37,889 nt of DNA from Tamilnaduibacter salinus (GCF_003096655.1 NZ_QEKQ01000013.1:1-37889), one strand, 5' to 3'. Counted from the stretch's first letter, positions 8,270-17,537 are shown. Notes: generated by a model not told the origin, from the letters alone. Program-made: numbers and translations.

Positions 8270-9061
8270 ATGAGACGCGTTGTGTTCAATCAGAAAGGGG
8301 GTGTGGGCAAGTCCAGTATCGCCTGCAACCTGGCCGCAATTGCAGCGGCGGAGGGGAAGAAGACCCTGGTGGTGGATCTGGATCCGCAGGGCAATTCCAC
8401 ACAGTATCTGCTGGGCCGTGACATCACTTCGCTGAAAGACACGGTCGCCGATCTGCTGGAGCAGACCGTGTCCTTCTCAATGTTCAACCGGCGTCCTGAC
8501 GAGTTTGTCCATGCCACGACCCATGCCAATTTGTTTGTGATGCCCTCCAGCCCGGAGCTGGATTATCTGGAGCGCAAGCTGGAGGCCAAGCACAAGATCT
8601 ACAAGCTTCGTGAGGCCCTCAAAAAGCTCAGCGATCATTTTGACGCCATATACATCGATACCGCACCGGCGCTCGACTTCTACACCCGTTCGGCACTGAT
8701 CGCCGCTCAGCGCTGCCTGATCCCGTTTGATTGCGACGATTTTTCGCGTCAGGCGCTGTATAACATTCTCGGGGAGATCCAGGACCTGCAGGAAGACCAT
8801 AATCCCGACCTCGTGGTGGAAGGCATCATCGCGAACCAGTTCCAGGCGCGGGCGTCTCTGCCCCGCAAGCTGATTCAGGAACTGACGGACGAGGGCCTGC
8901 CGGTGCTGGACGTGCGCCTGTCCAGCTCGGTCAAGATGAAGGAATCCCATCAGGCCGGGCAGCCGCTGATTCACCTGGCACCCAAACATAACCTCACGCG
9001 CCAGTACCGGGATCTTCACCGGCTGCTGAACGGCGAAACCGTGGAAACCGAACCGCTCTGA
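8270..9061 (+). CDS. ParA family ATPase (orphan)
   Basis: A 263-residue P-loop ATPase of the ParA/MinD class. The deviant Walker A KGGVGKSS is at residues 9-16 with the signature Lys9, followed by LVVDLDPQGNS (33-43) and AIYIDTAPALDF near 125. It lacks the N-terminal helix-turn-helix of plasmid ParA proteins. No ParB gene or parS-like repeat is nearby, so its cargo is unknown; chromosomal orphans of this class position chemotaxis arrays, flagella or other complexes. It begins 20 bases after hda and is followed by yqcC with an 11-base gap, so all three may share a transcript. The GTGCT before the ATG includes a GGGGAAAG ribosome site. Confidence 0.88.
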   Translation: MRRVVFNQKGGVGKSSIACNLAAIAAAEGKKTLVVDLDPQGNSTQYLLGRDITSLKDTVADLLEQTVSFSMFNRRPDEFVHATTHANLFVMPSSPELDYLERKLEAKHKIYKLREALKKLSDHFDAIYIDTAPALDFYTRSALIAAQRCLIPFDCDDFSRQALYNILGEIQDLQEDHNPDLVVEGIIANQFQARASLPRKLIQELTDEGLPVLDVRLSSSVKMKESHQAGQPLIHLAPKHNLTRQYRDLHRLLNGETVETEPL

Positions 9062-9071
9062 GGAGGTGTGC

Positions 9072-9407
9072 TTGAGCGCGAACAATGCAACCCCGGATCG
9101 TATTGCCGAGGGGCTGGAAACCATTGAGGTGGCGCTCCGGCGGATCGACTACTGGGAAGTCGAGTGGCCGGAGCCGGAGGCGCTGCAGAGTCGTCAGCCG
9201 TTCTGTGTGGATACGTTGACGTTTCCGCAGTGGCTCCAGTTTGTGTTCCTGCCGAAGATGCGTCAGATCGTGGAGCAGGAGCGACCGCTACCGGCGGTGT
9301 CGGGCATGGCGCCCATGGCCGAGGAGTTCTTCCGGCCAGAGCCGGTGACGGGGCAGGAGGTCATCGACGAATTGGCCCGGCTCGACCAGTTGCTCTCAAA
9401 TCAGTAA
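9072..9407 (+). CDS. yqcC: YqcC family protein (DUF446)
   Basis: A small cytosolic protein of 111 residues, matching E. coli YqcC (109) along its length: the N-terminal helix with LRRIDYWEVEWPEPE, then SRQPFCVDTLTFPQWLQFVFLPKM, RPLPAVSGMAPMAEEFF and a C-terminal helix. Function is unknown. The start is taken as TTG at 9072 because a perfect AGGAGG (9061-9066) lies five bases before it; a GTG at 9066 would overlap that ribosome site. Its 3' end overlaps the convergent glycosylase-family gene by 12 bases. Confidence 0.88.
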   Translation: MSANNATPDRIAEGLETIEVALRRIDYWEVEWPEPEALQSRQPFCVDTLTFPQWLQFVFLPKMRQIVEQERPLPAVSGMAPMAEEFFRPEPVTGQEVIDELARLDQLLSNQ

Positions 9408-9959
9408 CGACTGCACATGGGCCCGGAGAGCCGGGACCACCTCCGACTCGAACCAGGGGTGGCGACGAAGCCACAGCCGGTTCCGGGGCGAAGGGTGGAC
9501 CAGCGGAATACGGGTCGGCCAGTGCGCCCGCCAGTTCTCGACGGCACCGGTCACGGATCCGGGCCAGTCAGAGAGGTAAGCCTTCTGGGCGTACTGGCCG
9601 ATCAGCAGGATGCAGCTGACCTGGCGGAGTTCTTCCAGAACAGGCGGATGCCATAGTGGGGCGCATTCGGGCCGCGGTGGTCGATCACCGCTGCGCCCTT
9701 TGCCGGGGTAGCAAAGCCCCATGGGCATGATGGCGATTCGCGAGGCGTCGTAAAACGTGTCGCGGTCGACGCCCATCCACTCCCTTAACCGGTCGCCCGA
9801 TGGGTCGTTGAATGGCAGTCCGGTCTCATGCACACGCCGACCCGGCGCCTGCCCGATAATCAGAAGCCGCGCCGTTGGTGACGCTTGGATGACCGGGCGT
9901 GGCTCCAGATGGTTCTCGCACAGACGGCACTGGTGGATCTCGTTCAGCAGCCGTTTCAT
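9396..9959 (-). CDS. Uracil-DNA glycosylase family protein
   Basis: A 187-residue protein of the UDG superfamily, probably removing uracil or another damaged base from DNA. Family motif 1 appears as GQAPGRRVHETGLPF (36-50), followed by DPSGDRLREWMG, and the C-terminal motif as VHPSPRN. Four cysteines, Cys11, Cys14, Cys83 and Cys99, have the C-x2-C and C-x15-C layout of iron-sulfur UDG families 4 and 5, so a [4Fe-4S] cluster is likely. Motif 1 departs from typical family 4 sequence (GRRVHETG in place of an acidic GxxED), so substrate and activity are uncertain. No strong ribosome site precedes the ATG. Related unnamed proteins are known only by family. Confidence 0.85.
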   Translation of the reverse strand: MKRLLNEIHQCRLCENHLEPRPVIQASPTARLLIIGQAPGRRVHETGLPFNDPSGDRLREWMGVDRDTFYDASRIAIMPMGLCYPGKGRSGDRPPRPECAPLWHPPVLEELRQVSCILLIGQYAQKAYLSDWPGSVTGAVENWRAHWPTRIPLVHPSPRNRLWLRRHPWFESEVVPALRAHVQSLLI

Positions 9960-10008
9960 GCATCCATGATAGGGCGCCGGCCGGCCGCGGGAAATGGCAC
10001 CGCGTTAA

Positions 10009-12201
10009 TCAGCTCTGGTTGCTGTCGCTTCGCAACGGCAGGTTGAACTGATCGTCCGGCAACAGCCTCCGACCGTCGCGCACGGCCTCAAAGAGCGCGG
10101 GCAATTCGCTGCTGGGCAGGGGTTCGCAGAACCGGTGGCCCTGCACCATGTGGCTGCCGGCGGCCCGCACGAACACATCTTCCTCCGGTCGTTCCACCCC
10201 CGTTGCGGACACTTTCAGTGAGAGCTGCCGTGCCAGGTTGATCAGGGTCCGGACAATGGCGGCGGTGTTGTCATCTTCCGGTGCCATTTTCAGCAGCTCA
10301 TGATCGATCTTGACCTGATCGAAAGGCAACTCCCGTAGCAGGCGGAGTGAGGACAGTCCGCTGCCAAACCGGTCAAGCGTCAGTCCGATGCCGATGGATC
10401 GCAGTTCATGCAGGGTGTGCGCGGTCTCTTCCAGACGGTCGCTGAGCAGGCGTTCATCGATCTCGACGGCCAGCAGGCCCGGATCAAGTCGCGTTTCGCG
10501 AATTGCCGCCCGTAACCGCTCAGTCAGCTGGGGGTGATTGTACTGCCGAGATGACAGATTGATACTGACCCAGACGGGCGTGCCGCTCATGGCCTGGATG
10601 GCGCGGGACTGCAGACAGGCATTCTGGCAGATCCATTCTCCCAGCTGCTGGAGCTGACCGGTCTGCTCCGCCACGTCCAGAAAGTCGGCCGGCGTCAGCA
10701 GCCCGCGTCGTGGGTGACGCCAGCGCAGCAGGGCTTCGACCCCGTTGATGGCGCCGGTCTTGAGATCCAGAACCGGCTGATAATACAGATCCAGCTCGCT
10801 GTTCCGGATGGCAGCGCCCAGTTCCCGCTCCATGATGAGCTGACGCTGCATCTCATCGTTCATGTCTTCGCTGAAGAACTGGATGTTGTTGCGTCCGGCC
10901 TTCTTGGCGCGGTACATGGCCATGTCGGCGTTCCGCAGCAGTTCCTCATAGGAACGGCCGTCCTCGGGCGCGATGGTGATGCCGATGCTGGAGGTGATCA
11001 CCAGCTCGCCGCCGGGGACCCGCACCGGTTCGGTGATGGCCTCCAGAATGGATCGCGCGACCTTTTCGCAACCCTCTGCGCCGTTGACGTGGTTGAGCAG
11101 CACTGCGAACTCATCGCCACCGAGCCGGGCAATGGTATCTTCCCGGCGGACGCTGTCCCGCAGCCGTCTTGAGAGCTCCTGCAGCAATTCATCGCCGGCG
11201 TCGTGCCCGAGGGTGTCATTGATGCGCTTGAAATGGTCCACGTCGAGCGAAATCAGGGCACAGTAGTGGCCGTGGCGAAGGGCGGTGGTGATGGCCTGCC
11301 GGCAGCGATCCTCGAACAGCCGGCGGTTTGCGGTGTCGGTGAGCACATCGTAATGGGCCAGGTAATGCAGCTGGTTCTGGGTCTCGCGGATGTCCGAAAT
11401 GTCCTGGCCAATGAGCATCAGCCGCACCGAGCGGTCGGTTTCCCGCTCCGGCAGCCGGTTAAGATTCCACAACAGCGTATGGGCGCTGCCGTCGAACCCC
11501 TGGATGCGGGTTTCCATCTGATCCCGGTCGAGACTGCTGTGCCGCATTTTGGTGAGTTTCCAGGCCATTTCATCCTGCTGGTCATCCGGGATAAAGGCGT
11601 TGATCAGATCCAGATCCAGGGCGTCCTCGCGGCTGTACCCGAACAGGGTCTCGGCGGCGCTGTTCCATTGCCGGATGCCGTTGTGCTCGTCGATGACAAT
11701 AATCGGGTTGCTGGTGGTCTCGAACAGTGTTCGGAAATACTGCGACGATCGCAGGAGTGAGGCCTCGGCTTCTTCCCGGGAGCGCACCTCGTCGAGGAGG
11801 TTGCGGTTGCTTTCAAGCAGGGCCCGCGTCCGTTCCGCAACCGTCGTCTCAAGCTGTTCCTCGGCGGATTCACGTTCGGCCAGCAGAAACCGGATGTAGC
11901 CGGCCGTAGCCGCAAAGATAAGCAGCAGTGACTGGGCGGCATCAAGCGGCAGCCAGTTCTCCGGCGAGACCGTGTAATGCAGAACGGACACCGACAGGGC
12001 GGCGATGAGCGTCACCGCAATCAGGCTGGAGGAGAGCGGAAAGCGCGTGGCGATCCAGATCATCAGGGGCAGGGTCAGGATGAGCCACTGGAACACATCC
12101 GGCCCGGTCATCAGTGCCACAGGCAGCACGAGCACCGTGAACGCCAATAAGTGCAGCGAACCGGTCCTTAAAGTGAGGTGACGATTCAGAACGTCCTTCA
12201 A
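10009..12201 (-). CDS. Membrane PAS-GGDEF-EAL protein with a degenerate EAL domain
   Basis: A 730-residue cyclic-di-GMP protein. Four or so membrane segments occupy residues 15-108, then a coiled coil (108-148), a PAS domain (about 152-270), GGDEF (about 280-440) and EAL (about 455-705). GGDEF is intact: RLGGDEF with GGDEF at 361-365, and an inhibitory I-site R352-x-x-D355. The EAL motif is present (Glu489), as are Asn548 and the EIDE pair. However, the usual DDFGTG is LDRFGSG (Arg611 in place of a metal-binding Asp), and the usual AEGVE is ATGVE (Thr667 in place of the general base). I infer a diguanylate cyclase with an EAL domain kept for binding rather than hydrolysis. The start is TTG, with AAGGA four to five bases upstream. 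Confidence 0.9.
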   Translation of the reverse strand: MKDVLNRHLTLRTGSLHLLAFTVLVLPVALMTGPDVFQWLILTLPLMIWIATRFPLSSSLIAVTLIAALSVSVLHYTVSPENWLPLDAAQSLLLIFAATAGYIRFLLAERESAEEQLETTVAERTRALLESNRNLLDEVRSREEAEASLLRSSQYFRTLFETTSNPIIVIDEHNGIRQWNSAAETLFGYSREDALDLDLINAFIPDDQQDEMAWKLTKMRHSSLDRDQMETRIQGFDGSAHTLLWNLNRLPERETDRSVRLMLIGQDISDIRETQNQLHYLAHYDVLTDTANRRLFEDRCRQAITTALRHGHYCALISLDVDHFKRINDTLGHDAGDELLQELSRRLRDSVRREDTIARLGGDEFAVLLNHVNGAEGCEKVARSILEAITEPVRVPGGELVITSSIGITIAPEDGRSYEELLRNADMAMYRAKKAGRNNIQFFSEDMNDEMQRQLIMERELGAAIRNSELDLYYQPVLDLKTGAINGVEALLRWRHPRRGLLTPADFLDVAEQTGQLQQLGEWICQNACLQSRAIQAMSGTPVWVSINLSSRQYNHPQLTERLRAAIRETRLDPGLLAVEIDERLLSDRLEETAHTLHELRSIGIGLTLDRFGSGLSSLRLLRELPFDQVKIDHELLKMAPEDDNTAAIVRTLINLARQLSLKVSATGVERPEEDVFVRAAGSHMVQGHRFCEPLPSSELPALFEAVRDGRRLLPDDQFNLPLRSDSNQS

Positions 12202-12239
12202 GGTATCCTTCCCCTGATGAGAGTGCCATCAACATCCAT

Positions 12240-12255
12240 GTGACCAAAGGGTCAC
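12240..12255. promoter_or_regulatory. Inverted repeat upstream of the GGDEF-EAL gene
   Basis: GTGACC (12240-12245), spacer AAAG, GGTCAC (12250-12255) form a perfect six-base inverted repeat 39 bases before the TTG start of the minus-strand GGDEF-EAL gene. It may be an operator or leader hairpin. The rest of the gap to nadC (12202-12394) has a TACAAT -10-like sequence on the minus strand but no convincing -35. Confidence 0.35.
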
Positions 12256-12394
12256 GTTCTCCGTAGAGCGTGCCAGACTGTCCGGATGAAAAACATGTCA
12301 CCCAGTTTGATCATCCTTTAAGCAGGTTACACACAGTTCATGGTTTAGAGAATGAGAAGAATTGTATCAGTGTGTAACAGGGTGCGGGCGGTGA

Positions 12395-13252
12395 TCACTC
12401 CAGGCGCAGAGACAGGTCAATGGCCTGGAGGTCCTTGGTCAGCGCGCCGAGTGACAGGTAATCCACACCGGTTTCTGCAATCGGAACCAGCGTGTCGGGA
12501 TTAATTCCACCCGATGCCTCCAGAACAACCCGCCCCGGATGCCGGCGATTCTCGGCAACCGCCATGCGCATGTCGTCCAGACTGAATTCATCCAGCATGA
12601 TGATGTCGGCGCCGGCCTGGAGGGCTTCCCGGAACTCACCGGGGGTCTCCGTTTCCACTTCCACCGGTCGGCCGGGCGCGATCTCGTGAGCGCGCTCAAT
12701 AGCGGCGGTGATGGAGCCGCAGGCCAGGATGTGGTTTTCCTTGATCAGAAAGGCGTCGTAAAGGCCCAGCCGATGGTTCAGCCCACCACCACAGGTGACC
12801 GCGTATTTCTGCGCCAGTCGCAGTCCGGGGATGGTCTTGCGGGTATCGAGCAGGCGAGCGTCGGTGTGGGCAATGCGTTCGCTCCATTGCTGACAGCGGG
12901 TGGCGACGCCGGAGAGAGTCTGCAGCCAGTTGAGCGCGCAGCGCTCGGCCGTCAGGATGCTGCGTGCGGAGCCACAGCAGCGGAAGAGCACCTGGTCCGC
13001 CGACACCGTGTCGCCGTCCGCCGCCAGCCATTCGATGGTGACGGCCGGATCCACCTGCCGGAACACCTCGTCGACCCAGTCGCGTCCTGCGAGAACGGCG
13101 GTCTCGCGGGTGATGACCCGGCCCCGAGCCTCCCGATCCTCAGGAATCAGTCGGGCGGTAATGTCGCCATCGCCGAGATCTTCCTTCAGGCTGGCAGTGA
13201 CAGACTGCATCCGGGATTGCCTGAGCAGGTCAGGATCGACAGGTTTGAGCAT
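12395..13252 (-). CDS. nadC: Nicotinate-nucleotide pyrophosphorylase (quinolinate phosphoribosyltransferase)
   Basis: Converts quinolinate and PRPP to nicotinate mononucleotide, the step that commits to NAD. The 285-residue form starting at ATG 13252 matches the family length (E. coli 297). Family segments in order: [10 protein letters not shown] near residue 26, [18 protein letters not shown] near 98, the substrate-binding [19 protein letters not shown] near 134, [26 protein letters not shown] near 200, IMLDEFS, EASGGI, and [12 protein letters not shown] at the C-terminus. An in-frame ATG at 13429 would add 59 residues without homology and is rejected. Monocistronic and divergent from the DUF1631 gene. 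Confidence 0.96.
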   Translation of the reverse strand: MLKPVDPDLLRQSRMQSVTASLKEDLGDGDITARLIPEDREARGRVITRETAVLAGRDWVDEVFRQVDPAVTIEWLAADGDTVSADQVLFRCCGSARSILTAERCALNWLQTLSGVATRCQQWSERIAHTDARLLDTRKTIPGLRLAQKYAVTCGGGLNHRLGLYDAFLIKENHILACGSITAAIERAHEIAPGRPVEVETETPGEFREALQAGADIIMLDEFSLDDMRMAVAENRRHPGRVVLEASGGINPDTLVPIAETGVDYLSLGALTKDLQAIDLSLRLE

Positions 13253-13508
13253 GGTCGGAGGCCCTTGGGTCAACAAAGAGGTGGAAGTGTACCGGCCCTG
13301 CTGGAACCGGCCAAGCGCCGGCTTTGGGCTGGGAAAGTGTGACGTGATTCCGTTAATCACAAAAGGTGACAATCCCTGACACAAGATGACGCTGAACGCG
13401 CCTATGATGGAACGTGGATGTAAACTCATGTGAAATCAGGAATGACTTCGCAGCCAGTCTTGGTAGGTAAGCGTTCGGCGAATCGGCCGACGCCAGCGGG
13501 GGTGCGCA

Positions 13509-15800
13509 ATGGCTCAAGACAATCGAGTCGTCAGTATTGGCAAACAGGGCGGTGCCGACCGTCATAGTCTGCCGTCCGTGCTCGTGCGCCTGCGGGACGC
13601 GTCGGGCCGGAGCATGCGTGATGTGCTGTCCGATCTGTTCGACCGGGCAGACGACGTCCTTTTCAATATGGCCGACAAGGCCGGGACGAATCATGACCAG
13701 ACCGCGTACTTCGACGCCATGCGGGAACTGCGATTGCGGCGCAAGTCCATGAGTCTGTCCATTCTCCAGTACATGGGCCGCGCGTTTAACGAACTCGGGC
13801 GCTTCGATCCCCGTCCGGCCTCGGACGAAATCAGTGAAGTGGATCAGGACAGCCTCAGCCTGGTGGGCCACGATGAAGTGGAGCAGCAGGTTGCGATCGA
13901 TAACCTCATCAACAAGCTGCGCAACCGTCATCGGCAGGCCATCCGGCTACTGCTGACCCGTTTCGAGCATGTCTGCCCCGAATATCGGCTGGCAGAACGG
14001 CAGATGCCGTTGAGCCCGGAAGTGATCTGTTCGGGGCTGGCTGGCGCCTGTGAGGATCTTGATATCGACATCCGGGCCCGCCTGGTTGTTCTCAAACTGT
14101 TCGATCGCCTTCTCGTGACGGGTCTGGACCAGTTGTACCGGGACGCCAACGACCTGCTGGTGCGAGAAAATATCCTGCCTGAGATGAAGGAAGCGCCGAC
14201 CGGCCAGCCGCGCCAGTCCGCCACTCGGGGAGCCCCGCCGCCGCGCCGGGGGCCGGCGGCATCGGAGGGCCCCTCCTCCGGGGAAGGCGGTGGTGCGCCG
14301 GTGTCGTCCGGTAGCGATTACAGCTTTTCCGAGCTGACGTCCCTGCTGCATCAGGGCGAGGCGTCGGGGCCGGGGGCTGCCGGTGGCGCCGGTATGACGC
14401 TCGGCACCGAAGACCTCATGCGGTACCTCGCCGCGCTCCAGACCGGGGAGTCGGCTGACAACAAGCGTCCGCTGGCCCAGCAGGTAGCCCAGGCGCTTCC
14501 GGGGCAGAGCAGTGGCCTCGACGAGGTCCAGCAAGTCGATGCCGATGTCATCAATCTGGTGACTATGCTGTTCGATTTCATTCTTGAAGACCGGCAACTA
14601 CCGGACGCCATTAAGGCGTTGATCGGACGTCTGCAGATTCCTGTACTCAAAGTGGCACTTGTGGACCGGAGCTTCTTTAACCGGGGCGGCCACCCGGCCC
14701 GGCGGTTGCTGAACGAACTTGCGATGGCCGGGATTGGCTGGAACCCTCGCGCGGAAGGCCAGCGTGATCCACTGCGCGAAAAGATTGAGTCCGTGGTGGA
14801 GCGCCTGGTCAACGAGTTCACCGATAATGTCGAGCTTTTTTCCGAGCTGTTGGAAGAGTTCACTCACTTCATGGACCTGGACCGCCGGCGTCGGGAGTTG
14901 GTGGAGCAGCGTTTGCGGGATGCCGAGGAAGGCCGTGCGCGTCAGGAGCGTGCGCGTCAGCAGGCTGAGGACGCCCTCCAATCGGTACGGGAGCAATACC
15001 GGTTGCCCGATGTCCTGATCCGCCTGCTGGACGGTCCTTTGATCAAGGTGCTGGAGTTTGTCGCCCTGCGTGATGGTGAGGACAGCGAGGCCTGGGATGA
15101 GAGTGTGGCGCTGGCCAACCGTGTGGCCTGGAGTGTGGACCCCCGCCCGGTGGAGAGCGGCACAAGAGACCAGTTATTGCGTGAGATTCCGGGTATTGTC
15201 GATCAGCTGCGAAACAGTCTCCACGGTATTTCCTGGGATCCGTTCGAGTGCGATGCCCTGATTCGGGATCTTGAGTTGGCTCATGTCGACACCCTGCAAC
15301 GCCTGGAGGTAGAGGGGCCGGTTGACGACGTTGAGCCTGATCCGGTCGGGGACCTGACTGAAGTCGCGCCGCCGACGTTGGAGGCGCAGCAGGTATCTTC
15401 TGAAGCGACGGTTCCGGAGGCATCGCGGGAAAGCGAGGATGCTTCCGCGCCCAAGGGCACCACGGTAGCGCCGGATGCGGCCGCCGACGATGCACCGGAG
15501 CCGGAGGCCCCTGCCATTGATGCCCATTGGTACGACCAGGCCCGCTCGCTGCGTGTCGGCTCCTGGGTGGAGCTTGAGCACGAGGGGCAGCGCTTGCGTT
15601 GCAAGCTGGCCGCCATCATCCGGGCTACCGGCAAGTATATCTTCGTGAACCGTAACGGGGCGAAGGTATCCGAATCCGGCATTGATGGCGTGGCGGAGTC
15701 GCTGGCCAATGGCGACATCAGCATGCTCGACGATGGGCTGATATTTGACCGTGCGCTTGAGTCGGTCATTGGCAATCTGCGTCAGAACCGGCGCGACTGA
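13509..15800 (+). CDS. DUF1631 domain protein
   Basis: A 763-residue cytosolic protein of the DUF1631 family, function unknown. Residues 1-230 and about 330-600 are largely helical with conserved blocks (RVVSIG at the start, VINLVTMLFDFILEDRQLPDAIK and LQIPVLKVALVDRSFF near 350-390, HPARRLLNELA). Residues about 235-300 form a low-complexity linker rich in Gly, Ser, Pro and Ala, and about 600-680 a second acidic linker. The C-terminal 85 residues begin WYDQARSLRVGSWVELE and continue with KYIFVNRNGAKV, a beta pattern resembling PilZ-type cyclic-di-GMP modules, though the RxxxR signature is not clear. GGGGGTG precedes the ATG by five bases. A TATGAT at 13403-13408 is a possible -10 without a good -35. 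Confidence 0.86.
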   Translation: MAQDNRVVSIGKQGGADRHSLPSVLVRLRDASGRSMRDVLSDLFDRADDVLFNMADKAGTNHDQTAYFDAMRELRLRRKSMSLSILQYMGRAFNELGRFDPRPASDEISEVDQDSLSLVGHDEVEQQVAIDNLINKLRNRHRQAIRLLLTRFEHVCPEYRLAERQMPLSPEVICSGLAGACEDLDIDIRARLVVLKLFDRLLVTGLDQLYRDANDLLVRENILPEMKEAPTGQPRQSATRGAPPPRRGPAASEGPSSGEGGGAPVSSGSDYSFSELTSLLHQGEASGPGAAGGAGMTLGTEDLMRYLAALQTGESADNKRPLAQQVAQALPGQSSGLDEVQQVDADVINLVTMLFDFILEDRQLPDAIKALIGRLQIPVLKVALVDRSFFNRGGHPARRLLNELAMAGIGWNPRAEGQRDPLREKIESVVERLVNEFTDNVELFSELLEEFTHFMDLDRRRRELVEQRLRDAEEGRARQERARQQAEDALQSVREQYRLPDVLIRLLDGPLIKVLEFVALRDGEDSEAWDESVALANRVAWSVDPRPVESGTRDQLLREIPGIVDQLRNSLHGISWDPFECDALIRDLELAHVDTLQRLEVEGPVDDVEPDPVGDLTEVAPPTLEAQQVSSEATVPEASRESEDASAPKGTTVAPDAAADDAPEPEAPAIDAHWYDQARSLRVGSWVELEHEGQRLRCKLAAIIRATGKYIFVNRNGAKVSESGIDGVAESLANGDISMLDDGLIFDRALESVIGNLRQNRRD

Positions 15801-15895
15801 GATGATGACGCCTGAATCAGCCTGAGGCGCCCATTAGCGCTGTCAGGCGCGCCTGTCCAGTGGCCCGTATGGCTGGATTATGCTTCAATCGGGGC

Positions 15896-16519
15896 ATGAT
15901 GACGCCCGATTCCCCCCAGGTTGAGTGCCCTGTTGCCCGCTCCCGGCTTCACATTGATGATCGGGGCTGGCTTCACCCGGTCCGGCACTGTCCCTCGCCG
16001 AACTATAACGCTCGTCCCGATCCCGATGATATTTCGCTACTGGTCGTGCATAACATCAGCCTCCCGCCGGGACGATTCGGTGGCGACACCATTGAGCGCT
16101 TCTTCTGCAATCGCCTGACACGGGGAGAAGATCCGTTTCTCGATACCATTCTGGATCTCACGGTGTCCGCGCACATGCTTATCCGCCGGGATGGTGAGCC
16201 GGTGCAGTTCGTTGGTTTCCAGGACCGGGCCTGGCACGCCGGTCGTTCGTGGTATCGCGGGCGGGAGGAGTGCAATGATTTCGGGATCGGTATTGAGCTG
16301 GAGGGGACGGACGAGCATCCATACACGGAGGCTCAATACCGGCAGCTTGCGGCGGTGACCGCCTGCCTGGTGAATCACTACCCGTTCATGGAGTTCCAGC
16401 GTGTGACCGGGCACAGCGACATTGCGCCTGGCCGCAAAACGGACCCGGGGCCGTCGTTCAACTGGTCCTGGTTCCGGCGTTGTCTCAATGACATGTCTGC
16501 GCCGGAGGGCAGGGAATGA
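15896..16519 (+). CDS. ampD: 1,6-anhydro-N-acetylmuramyl-L-alanine amidase AmpD
   Basis: Cytosolic zinc amidase that splits the peptide from 1,6-anhydroMurNAc during peptidoglycan recycling, thereby lowering the ligand that activates AmpR-type regulators. From ATG 15896 it has 207 residues. Zinc ligands are His52 in LLVVHNIS, His173 in TGHSD and Asp183; Lys181 in GRKTDPG and Glu134 in GIGIELEG complete the active site. The sequence HSDIAPGRKTDPGP is diagnostic for AmpD. A GTG at 15860 could add 12 residues, but the double ATG at 15896/15899 places the N-terminus as in relatives. The stop overlaps ampE as ATGA. Confidence 0.95.
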   Translation: MMTPDSPQVECPVARSRLHIDDRGWLHPVRHCPSPNYNARPDPDDISLLVVHNISLPPGRFGGDTIERFFCNRLTRGEDPFLDTILDLTVSAHMLIRRDGEPVQFVGFQDRAWHAGRSWYRGREECNDFGIGIELEGTDEHPYTEAQYRQLAAVTACLVNHYPFMEFQRVTGHSDIAPGRKTDPGPSFNWSWFRRCLNDMSAPEGRE

Positions 16520-17403
16520 CGTTCTTTGCCATCCTGCTGGGCTATCTTATTCGCCGGGGGCTGGATGCGTCCGGACGCGTTGGCAGTGATGCCGTGTTCC
16601 GCTTGTGGTTCTCCCGTATGCCGCCCAGTCGTGCGGGGCGCGAGCATCGTGCCTGGCCGGGTGTGGCGATTCTGCTGGGAGCGGTCCTGCTCGCCGTTTT
16701 GATTGGTTTCGCTTTTCGTTATTGGCATCTATCATTCCTGCAATGGTTCTTCGATGCGCTGATGATCGCGCTGCTGCTGGGGCGCCCTGGCTGGAAACAG
16801 GCGTTGACCGGCTATGGCCAGGCCTGGCGTCGGGGGGATGCTGCGCAGGCCTGGCGCGAGGTTCAGGCGCTGCTGCCAGCCAGTGTCCGCGGTGACGCCC
16901 TGGAGCCGCGCGTCATGCATCTGGCGTTGTGCCGTCAGTATCTGGTGCAGACGTTCGAACACTATTTTATGCTCCTGTTCTGGTTTGCGGTTCTGGGCCT
17001 GCCCGGGCTGATTCTGTCGCGACTCGCGCTGGCTCTGCGTGATCACTGGCCACACCCGGGCGGTCGTGCCGTGTTTGAGCGCCCGGTGACGCTGCTGGCC
17101 TGGATTCCGGCGCGGGTACTGGCATTGAGTTTCGGCATTGCGGGGGATCTGGCGGGCTGGATGTCCGACCGGCGACAGAACCTGTTCCGGTTTGGTGGGC
17201 AGGTGGAGGATCTGCTCTTCGACAGCGCCAATGGCGCGCTTTCGAGCTACTCGTTGGACCCGGACGGTTATCAGCGGGTTCACCCGGATGGATGGCCCGA
17301 TTATGGGGCCCGTAGCCTGCAGGCAGTTCGCGACCTATTGAACCGTAGCTTGCTTGTTTGGATCAGCGCGTTTGCAATATTGGCCATCTTGGGGATCTTA
17401 TGA
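16516..17403 (+). CDS. ampE: AmpE inner-membrane protein
   Basis: Integral membrane protein of 295 residues encoded with ampD, proposed to take part in the beta-lactamase induction signal or peptidoglycan recycling; its biochemical activity is not settled. Hydrophobic segments lie near residues 50-90 (two), 150-170, 190-215 and 278-295. Family-like segments include the N-terminal FFAILLGYLI, RQYLVQTFEHYFMLLFWFAVLGLPG in the centre and LFRFGGQVEDLLFDSANG near residue 217. The start overlaps the ampD stop, so translation is coupled. No terminator is obvious in the 237-base gap that follows. Confidence 0.9.
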   Translation: MTFFAILLGYLIRRGLDASGRVGSDAVFRLWFSRMPPSRAGREHRAWPGVAILLGAVLLAVLIGFAFRYWHLSFLQWFFDALMIALLLGRPGWKQALTGYGQAWRRGDAAQAWREVQALLPASVRGDALEPRVMHLALCRQYLVQTFEHYFMLLFWFAVLGLPGLILSRLALALRDHWPHPGGRAVFERPVTLLAWIPARVLALSFGIAGDLAGWMSDRRQNLFRFGGQVEDLLFDSANGALSSYSLDPDGYQRVHPDGWPDYGARSLQAVRDLLNRSLLVWISAFAILAILGIL

Positions 17404-17537
17404 CCTCTTCATTACAAAACATCACAGATCAGAGTAAAGATCTGTTTCCAGAGGGCGACAAACAGTGTGGAGAGCGCTGTTGAGCCTCCCGCTGGATGCG
17501 TGGCTGTTTTCCCGAACACCGGGTTAGGGTAAGGTCA

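Noticed and set aside
13252-13429. 59-residue N-terminal extension of NadC
   Set aside because: The extension has no family similarity; family length fits the ATG at 13252.
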